Assembly: GCA_002786025.1 (NCBI GenBank)
Contig: NHNW01000003.1
Span: forward strand, 558,001-622,000
DNA length: 64,000 nucleotides
From: Zasmidium citrigriseum
Taxonomy: Eukaryota; Ascomycota; Dothideomycetes; Mycosphaerellales; Mycosphaerellaceae
Direction: 5' to 3'
In this document: positions 45,486 to 56,265 of the stretch, one piece after another
How positions within the stretch are numbered: position 1 is the first letter of the stretch
Layout of the letters: every line of letters begins with the position of its first letter
The notes under the pieces: generated by a model
Seen by the model: only the letters and a program-made list of their open reading frames with translations
Told to the model about the DNA's origin: nothing
Database searches by the model: none
Position numbers and translations under genes: made by a program

Positions 45486-46810
45486 ATGGGAAGCATCTCA
45501 AGTCCCAAGTTCACAATCCCGCCGGCGTACAGCTCAGAGCTCCGACCGATCGAACCCAAAGACACCCGCACCGACAGAGAAATCCTCGAGTCCCTCGGCC
45601 AACATGTCCCCGTCACATCAGAAAAGAACATCTGGGCCTTCTGGGACAAAGGCGTGCACAAAATGCCCGGCTGGTGCCAACGCAACGTCTGCGACTGGGT
45701 CCGCATCAACAGCAGCGGCGAACAACCCTGGACCGTCCGCGTGCTCGACGCAATTCCCGACTCGCCGAACTATGCTCTGAAGTTCGCGGATGCAGACATG
45801 CTTCCTTCGGCTTTCAAGGAGGGCAAGATGACGGGACCGTATGTTGGACCTCATTCTGCGGATTTCTTGAGGGGTGCTGTGCTTTATAAGTTTGGGGGTG
45901 TTTTTATGGATGTGGGCAATTTTTTGTTTAGGAGGTTGGATCGGGCTGGGTGGAAGGAGTTGGAGGATCCGGAATCGCCGTATCAGATTTGTGTGCCGTT
46001 GAGTGAGTGTGGAAGGAGTTGGTCAGATCTGAGCAGTTCGCTGACGATGTGTGCAAGTGTATGGGCAGACTATTGCGAATTCGTTCACGATGGCACGGAA
46101 GGGCGATCCTTTTATCAAAAGATGGTGAGCACGAACTGTTCAACTAAACAACTGAACTCCTCAAGCTGACCATCGATAGGCATGATCTGTTCACCCACTT
46201 CTGGCGAGACGGACGCACAGACTTCAAAGGCATCATGAAGGACCCTCTTCTACAATTCGCCTCAAACGTCGACTTCAGCGACAGCCGAGCCTCGAATTTC
46301 CACTGGGACTTTAAAGTCGACGCCATGACCGTCTACGAATACGTCAGCCAAGTTACAGCCTGGCTTCGCCTCACCATGCTCGAAGACGCCGGCGACGGCT
46401 TCAGCTGCACCGACTACTGGTCCACCCACGTCCTCGTCTTCGACGTCCTGCAAGAATGCTGGGGCGCCGAAGCAACCATCGGCTTCAACGGCGAGAAGCT
46501 TTACCGCCTGCTCTCCACGAAACTCGACTCCAACCCCGAAACTGAGGATTATAAGGAGGCGGAGAAACTTGTCTGGCGGTTGTTGACGAAGTCCAGTTTG
46601 CAGAAGATCACGCATGGTAAGAATCTGACGAATGATGTGCATTTAGGCGTGCTTTGGGACGAGAATGAGGGAGCCGACGTTGAGCCGGGGACTTTTGCGG
46701 AGTTGTTGAGGTATGGCGCGAGTCATTTTGAGCAGACGAGGGAGGGGATTGTGAGGATGGAGGCGAAGAAGCCGGCACAAACTATGAAGAAGGGGGTGTT
46801 GGAGCCTTGA
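45486..46810 (+). CDS. Caps_synth-type glycosyltransferase (capsular polysaccharide synthesis family)
   Basis: This family is related to sugar transferases with a DXD-like metal site and probably uses a nucleotide sugar. Exons 45486-46124 and 46166-46810 flank an intron of only 41 bp (GTGAGC...CCTCAAG), the only acceptor that keeps the frame (KM joined to LTIDRHDLFTHFWRDG). The protein has 427 residues. Typical segments are the N-terminal NIWAFWDKGVHKMPGWCQRN, then WTVRVLD, SADFLRGAVLYKFGGVFMDV and the C-terminal FCTDYW-like region (DGFSCTDYW). The metal-binding motif is reduced to DVG after GGVFM, as in other fungal members I recall. The start is preceded by CATC. There is no transmembrane segment or signal peptide. 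The acceptor molecule is unknown. Confidence 0.75.
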
Positions 46811-47085
46811 GGCGGAGAGTGAGGTGAGCGACGGAGGTGAGTGACTGAAGTGAGTGATGGAGGTGAGAGGGTTCTTGCCTCTGAAGATACAGGACATAGA
46901 CGGAAGGAGCTGTTGTATGCAGTGTTGGCTCTTTCTTGGGGCGAGTGCTTGTCACTTCCTGTGTTGATGCCGCAGATGCCTTTCCACGTCAACACTCACA
47001 ACAACAACAGTCGAGCATCGTCGCTGAACAAGCACACATTCTCAGCATCGACATCATTGACCGCATCAGAGACATCATTGCGCGC

Positions 47086-48017
47086 ATGGCCACACCGAAC
47101 GACACGGAACCTCGAACGAAAGCGAATCTCCCGGCTCCGAAACCCGACCTAGGCAAGGATCCATCCGGCCGTGGCCCAATACATTTCAACGACAATTCCG
47201 CCTCCTCCAACTTCTTCCTTTCTCCGGACTACCCATGCCGTTTCACGGACGCCAGGCTCCAGGGCACAGCTTCCGAGCACACATTCACCAGCCTCACGCA
47301 GTACTTCCGTTACCATAAGGCCCTGATTCTCGCAGACATCACCGATGAGGAGCTTTCAGACCTTTGCAAATTTCAGGGTTTAGATCCCAAGGTTGAACGA
47401 AAGAAGCGAGAAGAGTTGCCCGGAAAAATCCTACGCTACAAGCGTTTACAAACTATGCGCGAGATCATGAAGGATTACAAGTTCACAAAGAGGCAAGAGA
47501 AGCGTTGGGAGGAAGAGGCCTTTGACGTGGCGTTGCGAGGGAACCGTTGTAAATTCGGGCAGGACGTACATTTGAGAAACGCCTTGGGATTGGTGTGCTG
47601 GAACGAGTTGATTTATGCTTGTGATATCGACAGGTTGGTCCATTGTGGCCGGCGTCCAACTGATGCCGCGGAGAGACTGACAACAACATCTGTCTAGCGT
47701 TTTAGGGGTCGGGTTCCGACCACAGCTGTCAAGTCTGCGCGGTTCGAGACATCGATGGGGCGGTACGTATACCTGCTCTGTTGCCTTCGTCGAGTTGTCA
47801 TTGATGCTGAGATACAGCGAATCGCCATGGGAAAGCATTGATGGAGATCAGTCATCCGGCGCGTGAGGAGATGTTCGAGTCGCTTGATGAGATGGTCGAC
47901 ACACCTGTCAAGGGAGAGGCGGACGATAAGGTTGCAGACGGAGCGGATGAGCCAGCAGCAAACGATTCGTGGCCATTGAGGCCGCTAGGCAACGAGAATG
48001 ATACTGGGTTCATGTAG
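47086..48017 (+). CDS. NADAR-domain protein (N-glycosidase family, YbiA-like)
   Basis: NADAR enzymes cleave N-glycosidic bonds in riboflavin intermediates or in ADP-ribosylated guanine. Exons are 47086-47633, 47698-47762 and 47818-48017 (introns 64 and 55 bp), giving 270 residues. Family features in order are SNFFLSPDYPCRFTD, the EHTFTSLTQYFRYHKALI helix, DITDEELSDL, a charged linker region (about 125-165) and FDVALRGNRCKFGQ. After splicing come VLGVGFRPQLSS and the closing WGANRHGKALMEISHPAREE, in which WG-N-x3-GKALM is the family end motif. The last 40 residues are acidic and probably disordered. Choosing 47086 puts the start next to the domain; the frame is open further upstream without conservation. 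Its stop lies 33 bp from the stop of the minus-strand dehydrogenase. Confidence 0.8.
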
Positions 48018-48050
48018 CGAATCAGGCTGACATCGACATCAAGACAACAC

Positions 48051-49111
48051 TCACTGATCATCCTGCAATCCAACCATCTTGAGAGACTCTTTCCACAATT
48101 TCTTCTCCTTCTCCTCATCATACGCCCACTCCTCATACCCATCATCACCAACATACATCGGGTTCTCTTTATGCTGGAACGCCTTCTGTTCCACACAATC
48201 GCTCAGATACCTTCCACCCTTATGCTTCCACTCCTCACTCAGACCAGCGTACACACTCGTGGCAGCACCCTGCTCGGGACTCTTCATGTACTTCATCTGC
48301 TCATCGCTGGCCTCAAATGCCCCCGGATCGACATGCTTCTGCAGGCCAGTCCAGATACCTCCTGGGTGAAGGCTGGTGCTGTGGAGGTTCTTGCCACCAT
48401 AGCGACGTTCGAGCTCGTTGGAGAAGTAGATGTTGGCGGTCTTGGCTTGGCCGTATGACAGCCATGGATTGTAGGCCTCTTTCTCGAAGTTGAAGTCGTC
48501 GAAGCGGACTCCACTTGTCCGGTGGCCGAAGCTTGATACTGAGACTACGCGTGAGGGGAAGTCGGGTGTGGCGGATGCGAGGAGTGTGTCTTTGAGTAGT
48601 TGGAAAAGGTAGAAGTGGCCGATGTGGTTGGTTCCGAATTGTGTTTCGAAGCCGTCTTTTGTTTTGCCTTCTGGAGTTGCCATCACGCCTGCGTTGTTGA
48701 TTACGATGTTAATTTTCTTCGTTTGGGAGAGGATGTCTTCGGCTCCTTTTTTGATCGATGCGAGACTATCCATCTCCATCTCAACGAGAGTTATCTTGCC
48801 GCCTGTGGTGTTGGATTTGATCTCTTCCACGACTTTCTTGCCTGAGAAAGTGGTCAGCGTATGCTGCTTTGGGAGAGGTTTGCGCTGGATGTACCTTTGG
48901 CAGCATCACGAACTGTGCCAAAGACATGGCCGCCTGTTGCGTAGAGCGCTCGCATGGTTTCAACGCCAATGCCTGAGGAGACGCCCGTCACGACGAAGAC
49001 TTTGTCTGAGAGCTTCCCGACAAGGTCCTCGTCCTTGACGATTTGGAGAGCCGTAGGTCGAGCATCGCCTGGACCGTCGTACTTTGCATATGCTGCTGCG
49101 TATCGAGACAT
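48051..49111 (-). CDS. Short-chain dehydrogenase/reductase (retinol-dehydrogenase/WWOX-like)
   Basis: This is an NAD(P)-dependent oxidoreductase of unknown substrate. Exons 49111-48895 and 48841-48051 (intron 53 bp, GTACAT...TTCTCAG) encode 335 residues. The Rossmann motif is FVVTGVSSGIGVETMRAL. The fold-stabilising INIVINNAGVMA follows, then the catalytic serine in RVVSVSSFGH and the active-site pair in YGQAKTANIYFSNE. The C-terminus (WAYDEEKEKKLWKESLKMVG) matches the tail of fungal members. All catalytic residues are present. The 40-residue N-terminal extension before the nucleotide-binding motif is mild for the family. The gene ends convergent with NADAR, and overlapping 3' untranslated regions are nearly unavoidable. 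Confidence 0.9.
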
Positions 49112-50647
49112 CTTGTGTGGGGTTTTCTGATGATAGATCGATACTGTTCAATGAAGAGAGGCGAGAAATGGGCAATTATTGAGATGGTGCTTGGAGCAAG
49201 GAAAATCTCACGATACTTATACTCTTCCATCATCCTACCATCAACCCCATCATACTCTCCGAGCCCTCGGACATGGGTATCGTAATGGCCATCGCTGCCT
49301 TACATTGTGCAAGTTGTGCAAGCTGAAGTGAAGAGCCCTGAACGCCCCAAGCTCCATCACGTCCTTGGCGCGCTAGTGCCCCTAGTGTGATGAGGTAAGT
49401 GCGGCCGCAATGACTTCACCTCTTTCACCACATGCAACCTTCGGATTTTGGGATTTCGGCCGACCTCGAACACGAGCTGCATTTGGGAACCAGAGGCTCT
49501 GCTCTGCTCTGCTGCGAGTGCATGTGGTCTCTTTGGAGCAATCTGGTCCGCAGCAAGGCGGGTTTGACTTCGTGCGAAGGCTGGAGATTGGAGAGGAGGG
49601 CTTGCTCGAACCGAACACGATGGAGAGCTCGCGGGTCATCGATTTCGTCGCTGCAATTACGATGACTGAAGCGCCATTGACCTCACGTGTGTCCGCGGAG
49701 GAGTCTGCATCAAGAGCTCGAGTAGCGTTCACGACAGCAAGACTAAAACTCTGTGGAACTCTAGCTTGGCAAGACGAAACCTCAGAGGTCGTTCCAGCAG
49801 CATCGTCCAACCTCGCCAAAGCATCGGAGTGAGCGCGATGCCATGATGCTATGAGAACTTCAAACATCTCTAAGCACTGACTGGAGATTTGCGAAAGTCA
49901 TTGTGTCCGATCTTCGCTCTGAGAGATTGCCAGCCACAAAGCAGATAACCCTTCTTGTTTTGATGCCTTGTCCATGCTTGCTAACATGCTTGTTCTTCTA
50001 GACGTATAAGCTAAAGTTTCAGGCGGCCTTCTGCTCGAGCTACACGATCAGACCCAGACAACCTTCTTCTACTGCATTTTGCCCAGTCGGAGGCTAAGAA
50101 ACGCAGACAAGAGTACACATGGCGATTTTGAGAATGTCTATATACTCAGAGGTTCGCTGCAGCCCGCCCCCATTTCAGCAGCCTCGACAAGTGGACTACC
50201 TCGAGATCAGATGATATATGGATGCTCTTCATAGATTCATTATCAAAAGCTCGAAAGTTCGACAGGCAATCGATTGCCATAAGACCCAAGAGACTTTTGG
50301 CAAGCACAAATGCTAGTGAAGGCTTATGCCTTTGTTTACCGAGAGCAGGTGTCGCGGAGGACGAACATCTGAAGCTTAAGGTAAGTGAATCTACGGCACA
50401 TGCCGCAAAAACACCGGCTTTCAGTGGCTAATTAGTGAAGAATAGATGCTATTTGCAAACATGCTCGTCGCTGAATACTTTCGTGTTCTTCACGCTCGAG
50501 TCTCAAAGAGACCTCGACCATTCTAATAGCACAACAACTCCGTCGACCCCTCTGTACCATACCTCGACATAGAGAGAGCATCGACATTTATCGCAACGAC
50601 TTCACTATACTCTGCGCCAACCATCGGCGCGATAGAGCAAAATCGCA
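49112..50647. other. 1.5-kb intergenic region between dehydrogenase and TRK
   Basis: Open frames at 49382-49867 (161 codons, minus) and 49410-49832 (140 codons, plus) lie over each other and have no family features, so neither is called. The remainder should be the divergent promoters of the dehydrogenase and the potassium transporter. Confidence 0.45.
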
Positions 50648-53288
50648 ATGTGTCTCAGCAAAACATTGCGATGGCTGTGGCCCGACTTTCTATCTGGGCA
50701 GCCCAGCTTTTACAAAGATCACTGTCAGTACTGCCAATGGTATTTCGAGATCTCCAGCGCTAACACTGTGAGCAGATGTTTACATTGCCCTCTGCGCCTT
50801 CTTCTGCTGGACGATCATCGGCTCTATGGGAAACATGTCGGCCATTGACTCCGCTTTCATGGCGTTCAGCGCCTGCACCGGTTCTGGACTCAATACGTGA
50901 GTAGATTGTGCTAATAACATTGACGCCATGACCACTACACCCTTTCTTGAACTCGAGGACCATTCGCTAGACGTGGCACAGGGTCGATCTCAAAGACATA
51001 CACACTTTTCAGCAAGTCTTTTTGCTCGGCTTCGCCTGGATGACCAATGCCCTCGCCATTGCATTTGCCGTGCTAGGCATTCGCACCTCCTGGATTGAGG
51101 AAAGACTCAAAGAACTGGCAGCATACCTTTTGACCATGCAACCGCGGCCGCGGCTTATTTCGAGTGCGCGTCGCTCCGTGGAGCCTACTGGACGTGCTTC
51201 ACTTTCGAACACAGCGGAAGTCCACGAGCTGATACAATTGAGTCCTGGGAATGCCCTCACGATAACCGTCATGGACGAGGACCAGCCCCGACTGGATGCC
51301 TCACACGCAGGCAACACCAGCCTCACTGCGGAAAACGAGGACTCGGCTTCACACGATGGAATCCCCGCAACGCAGGTCACCACTCAGGGCCTCGAACATG
51401 GCACCGATACCATGGTAGAAAGCAATGACACGGAGAATGTCAACGCGCACAAGACTACAAATGTCCACTTCTCTGTCGACCAGCCGGGCGTAGCACACAT
51501 TCACTTCCAAGCGGGTGTCGGCGTGGAAACGCACGGTAAGGCCACCCTTCCTGGGAGTAGGGCAAGTTGCGAAACACAGGTACTGACTTCAGCGCTACAC
51601 AGAGAACGAGACACCGCTCACTCGAACGCTTTCACGCAGCTCAACACACAGCCAAGCTCCAGCAGCCGTGGGAAAGGTTCTTCAATATGCCTCAGTTGTT
51701 GCGTCGAACTTCTTCGAAATGAACCCACCCGATGCAGAGGCTCGACGGAGGTCTCTGTCAACAAGGCCAAGCGCGATTCCTTCCTCTGAGGATGACCCCA
51801 GAGTTGAAGAAATGCGCAGGAAAGCGGGAGACTGGCGCGCTCTGGGCGGTGATGAGTGGATGGCGGATCGTTTGCTGTTCTGGATCTTGATCAGTGAGTG
51901 GACAATCCACTCCAGCTGGGAGCTGATTGAGGCTAACAGATTTCTCACAGTCTACCCTATCCTTGTTCAGGGTCTCGGGCTTTTGGGTCTGGCGATCTGG
52001 GCTCTTTACGCAGACACCAAGTACAAAAAGTACCTGGCATCCCAAGGATTCAGCCGCGCCTGGTGGTACGTTGAATCATTCTGCAAATGCTTACATCGCT
52101 CGCTCACTGATTTGCAGGGCTTTTTACACGGTCTCATCAATGTACAACAACCTGGGGCTCATGCTCACACCAGACTCCATGGGCCATTTCGCCGGCGCGC
52201 CAGTCTCTCTCTTGATATGTACAGGCATGGCATTCGCAGGCAACATGGGGCACCCTATCATGTTGTCTGCCATCATCAGAATTCTGAAGGGAGGAGTCTG
52301 GATCTGTAAACGCTTCGCCATTCTGCCGTGTGCTCAAGCACTAGAGAAGCCTGTGGACTACTTGATCAAGTATCCGCGGCGATGCTATACACTTCTCTTC
52401 CCACGACGAACAACGATTACACTGGTGGGAGTCATTGCCCTGTTCACCGCTATAGAGATTGCGGTCACCTTGGGAGCTGATCACAACAACCCAGCGGTTA
52501 CCCACGACTTCGATGGCACGAAACTTTCCCGTGCAAAGCAGTTCGTTGCGGCACTCTTCCAAGCTGTCATGACACGCCACACAGGAGGATCTGTCTTCAA
52601 GTAAGTGCTCGTTCGATGCAAATGTCCATCCCATCACGAGAAGTCGCTAACTGGTTCCAGCATCGCTGGCCTCCAGCCCATCGTCAAATTCACGCTCATG
52701 TGCCAGATGTACTTTGAAGCATACCCATTGGCAATCTCCATCCGAAACAGCGACGGGTACGACAATGGACACATGGCACAGTACCGGCAACACGGCGAAA
52801 TCCACGAGCAGCTCCCGCAATGGACATATCTGAACCGCCTGTCACGCCGCCAGATGCAGTCTGACTTGCTCTGGATTATACTCGGAACATTCATGTTGGT
52901 CGGGATCGAGCAGAAGAAGATGCTCGCTGGCGATCCGGATATCACTATTTTCAGCCTCCTGTTCGAAGCCACCAGCGCCTACTGCAATGTTGGATTGAGT
53001 TTGGGCCACACAGGTACCACGACTAGCCTCAGCGGTAGCTTGAGGACTGGGAGCAAGGCGGTTATACTTCTCTTGATGTATCGTGGCAGACACCGCGGAT
53101 TGCCTTACAACATCGATTCTGCTGTCGCGGTCCCGGGTGAAGAATTGTTGAAAAAGGCCAGAAGCGAAGCGCAGTCGGAGGGTCCACGCACCAGTACAGG
53201 CACTGATACAGGCGCTCACGTAGAGACAGAGCAAGGAGAACGTACACGGCGCAGACACGCACCGGAGAGGCTGCTGGAAGACGTATGA
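50648..53288 (+). CDS. TRK1: TRK-type potassium transporter
   Basis: This plasma-membrane K+ (Na+) transporter has four pore loops. Seven exons join to 755 residues: 50648-50723, 50776-50896, 50982-51535, 51603-51893, 51951-52065, 52118-52600 and 52661-53288. The first join restores PSFYKDHYVYIALCAFF, the conserved entry to helix M1. All four filter segments are visible: ACTGSGLNT, SSMYNNLGLML, TRHTGGSVFNIAGLQP (across the last intron) and ATSAYCNVGLSLG, each with its filter glycine. The C-terminal signature is LLMYRGRHRGLPYNID. Exon 3 encodes a long hydrophilic cytosolic loop (about 51130-51530) that is acidic and Ser/Thr-rich, as in fungal TRKs. Because of the many introns no long open frame covers it. 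The symbol is by family; orthology to one yeast copy is not shown. Confidence 0.92.
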
Positions 53289-53734
53289 GGAGGCCGAGTT
53301 GCAGCACTTTCTCTAGGTAAAGATGGCTTGAATGCAACCTTATCTCCAAGAAACATCAATTGACCAAGCTACTGTGCGTCTCTATAGTCTATCAGACGGT
53401 GATGCTTTCAAGGAGAGCACGAAGTCGGAGCCATTTCCAATTTCAAAGTGTACAGACGAATGATCTCGAATGAATCTTGAGCGACTATGCTATCATTCGC
53501 CTTCTCAGCCCTCTTGACAAGCATGCTTTCAAGGAGAGTGTGGAGACGGAGCCACCAGCTCCAAATAAGCCTCACTAGCGCCAAACACTTGCCTATTGTA
53601 GCCCAGCGTCGGTTTTGAGTGAAGGTGAAACCAAACTCCGACGACATCACCTCTTCCAATTCCAACTTTCAACCATTCTTCTCCCAAATCCAAACGTCCT
53701 TGTTTCCACATCAACCCAACGAATTCACCTCAAA
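53289..53734. promoter_or_regulatory. Promoter region with a 33-bp imperfect direct repeat
   Basis: ATGCTTTCAAGGAGAG occurs at 53402-53417 and again at 53523-53538. Each copy is followed by a diverged 8-mer and then CGGAGCCA. The copies are 121 bp apart and lie in the region that should regulate the dehydrogenase at 53735. Nothing else is recognised. Confidence 0.5.
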
Positions 53735-54681
53735 ATGGACCACACAACAGTAGACCCCACCAAACTCTTCTCCGTCAAAGGCGTCGTCGCCGTGATCACC
53801 GGCGGTGGAACTGGTATGTATCGTTCCCCGAAACCATCCAAATAACCATTCCAACTAACAACCTTCCAGGAATTGGCCTCATGATGACCAAAACCCTCGC
53901 CTCCAACGGCGCCAAAAAAGTCTACATCATCGGCCGTCGCGCAGACAAACTCGACGAAGCCGTCGCTCAAACCTCCGTCAACGGAAACGTCGTCCCCTTA
54001 GTCGGAGACGTAACCTCAAAGGAATCCCTCCAGAGCCTCGCCGAACAGATCAAGCAGGACGTTGGGTATATCAACCTCCTGATATGTAATTCGGGCTACT
54101 ATCCCCCTCGGCTGGACGTCAAGGGTCTACGAGAACGGAATGCCAGTCTCGAGGAGTTTGCCGAGAAAGCAATGGCTCAGGATCCCGAGGACTGGAATTT
54201 AGGATTCGCGACGAATACGACTGCTGTTGCGTTCACGGCGTTTGCTTTCCTCAAATTGCTGGGGAAGGGGAATAAGTCCGAGAATTGCTTTTCACCGGGT
54301 GTGAAGTCTCAGATTCTTGTTACCACGAGTATTGCGGGATACATCCGCAATATGGAGTGTTATAATCTCTCCAAAGCAGCCACGACACATCTCATCAAGT
54401 CGCTGGGAGTTAATCTTGTGCCGTATTCGATCCGGATGAATGGAATTGCCCCAGGCTTGTTTCCTACGGACCTTGCGGCGGGGCTTTTTGATGAGAATAC
54501 CGGAGATCCGAGTGTTGAGGGGGCTTTTCCGAAGAGTTTTGTGCCGGCGGAGAGGCTTGGTGGGACGAGTGATATGGCGGGCTTCCTGTTGTACGTGGCA
54601 AGTCAGGCGGGTGCTTATTTGAATATGAATGTTATGGTGTTGGATGGGGGCAGGATGAGTTTGGTGCCGTCGTCGTATTGA
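53735..54681 (+). CDS. Short-chain dehydrogenase/reductase (classical type)
   Basis: Exon 1 is 53735-53813 and exon 2 is 53870-54681 (intron 56 bp, GTATGT...TTCCAG), giving 296 residues. The cofactor motif TGGGTGIG is created by the splice. The acidic/basic pattern after it (IIGRRADKL) suggests NADP(H). The usual NNAG is changed to CNSG (LLICNSGYY). The catalytic serine lies in TTSIAGYI and the tyrosine/lysine pair in YNLSKAATTHLIK. The C-terminal FLLYVASQAGAYLNMNVMVLDGG matches the 3-oxoacyl-reductase-like group. Substrate is unknown. It is unrelated in detail to the dehydrogenase at 48051, so this is not a tandem duplication. Confidence 0.9.
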
Positions 54682-54873
54682 AGATAGATATGGGATGGGA
54701 TATGCTTGGAGATAGATGTAGAAGGTACAGGTCTATACAGATACATGCAATCGTACATTCTGAGCCAAGGGGGAGATGCTCTGCTTCCCGTCGCTGTCGT
54801 TTTGTAGTATTTCCTTTTGGCCGTGAACACATTAGGAGTCCTTCGAGGGCTTTCGGTACCACCAGTCGGTCAG

Positions 54874-55806
54874 TCATCCACCGACTCCACCAACGCTGCT
54901 TCCCGTTGAGGTTACTGCGTTTCCCGTGTCAGTCGCTTCATTTGCGTTTCCCGTGGGGTGTTTGGTGCTGTCACCCACTTGTTTCTTGGAATCAGGAGCC
55001 CCGTTTTGTGCCGTGCCGGATTCTTGTCCTTCTGGTGGAGCTTCAGGCTTCGTAAAGCGGTCGGAGTATCTGCACAGAAGACGGTTAGCTGAAGTCGTGG
55101 AGAAGAGCAAGTCGGCAAGTAGTCTTACCCAGAGATATCTTTCTTCGCATTCTGCGCCCTTGCACCCTCCATGAAACCGTCAAGCCTGCCTCCCGTCAAG
55201 CGGTTGAGAGAGTCACCAATCGATGATCCTTCAGGTGCTTGTTGCGAGCCTTCCTTGCTTTCTGCGCCGTTGGCCCATTTCAGGATGTAGTAACCACCTA
55301 GGCCCCAGAGGAAGAGGAAGCATGCCGCTCCAGTCGTGAACAACACCGCAGGGAACACTATCACCAAAGCAGTCCCAACGCAGAAAAGCGTGAAGATGAC
55401 GGCGGCGAGGAGAGCTAGGACGAGTGCAACGACCAGGGCTGTGATGAAGACGACGATGCTGAAAAGGATGAAGAGGCCGAGAGGAATGCCTGTCAGAGCA
55501 ATGTTCATTCCAAGGAATGCCTAGTGGTACATCACTCAGCAAGGTCATCAGGAATGATATGGACATACATACAGAAAGCTTGGGATTGGCGAGCATGAAG
55601 GCCTGTAGCTTCGCCAGAAAGGCTTGCCGTTTCTCAGGCGGGAATATTGAATCGAGCATCGACTGCCCCTTAGCAGCGACTTTGTTTCCCACATTTTGAA
55701 CCGTGCCCAACGCAGAGTCTGTTGCAGTGTTGACCTTGTCTTGAAGTCCTGTCCCCTTTGAAGCATCCTGTGCCTTCTCTTGAACATTCTTCGCTTGATC
55801 GGCCAT
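54874..55806 (-). CDS. Promethin/LDO-family lipid-droplet protein
   Basis: Members (LDAF1/promethin, yeast Ldo) work with seipin at sites of lipid-droplet formation on the endoplasmic reticulum. Exons are 55806-55573, 55520-55129 and 55069-54874 (introns 52 and 59 bp), giving 273 residues. The N-terminal helix is amphipathic and Ala/Gln/Lys-rich (MADQAKNVQEKAQDASK). PPEKRQAFLAKLQAFMLANP leads into two long hydrophobic hairpins: MNIALTGIPLGLFILFSIVV with its continuation, and VGTALVIVFPAVLFTTGAAC followed by FLFLWGLGGYYILKW. The C-terminal third is polar, Ser/Gly/Asn-rich and disordered. The layout of cytosolic helix, paired hairpins and soluble tail is that of the promethin family. It is divergent from RPA49 with 459 bp between starts. 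Confidence 0.8.
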
Positions 55807-56265
55807 TTTCGAATGTGTTGCCGTCCTCAGCGGCGATCTCGAGGCCTCACGGAGAATATCAGTTCGATTGGGATGTCCAGTCGGGCGGACCTCGAGTTTC
55901 CGCGGACTGCGGTCTCGAATGGCGTTGTTAGAAGACGTGGTGGTGAGCCTTCACGGCGGATGAGTGTCACAAACAGAACATGAAGAGAACTCAGACCGCC
56001 CAAACGCCTGGTAATGCACACGCAAAGCAGGAGTGAGGTCCGATGGGGCTGCCACGCAGAAATCCGGTTTCACGAGCTCCATCGTTGATCGCGTCGAGCA
56101 GGCGTGCAATTAGACTTTCGAATTGACGTCGAAGGAGCGCGGCGATTGGCTGAGGGAAGTCGCTTGCCGCAAATCGCAGCAACCAAATCGGGGATGGCCT
56201 GTCTGGAAATTTGCGAAAGCTTCACATGTGATCGAAGCATTCTACACCACCAACAGCAGGTCAAG
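55807..56265. promoter_or_regulatory. Divergent promoter of the LDO-like gene and RPA49
   Basis: There are 459 bases between the two start codons. I see no clear known element. The frame of RPA49 stays open upstream to about 56104 without conservation, so that part is taken as leader. Confidence 0.4.

Noticed and set aside
49382..49867. Overlapping 161- and 140-codon frames on both strands
   Set aside because: Both strands are open over the same bases, and neither shows conserved segments, introns or a plausible promoter.
48051..54681. The two short-chain dehydrogenases as a duplicated pair or a metabolic cluster
   Set aside because: They differ in subgroup, intron position and motifs, and TRK lies between them. 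No backbone biosynthetic enzyme is nearby.
56104..56265. Upstream in-frame extension of RPA49
   Set aside because: There is no ATG in this part of the frame except a poorly placed internal one, and no family similarity. MAEKESKKRKR at 56266 is the natural start.
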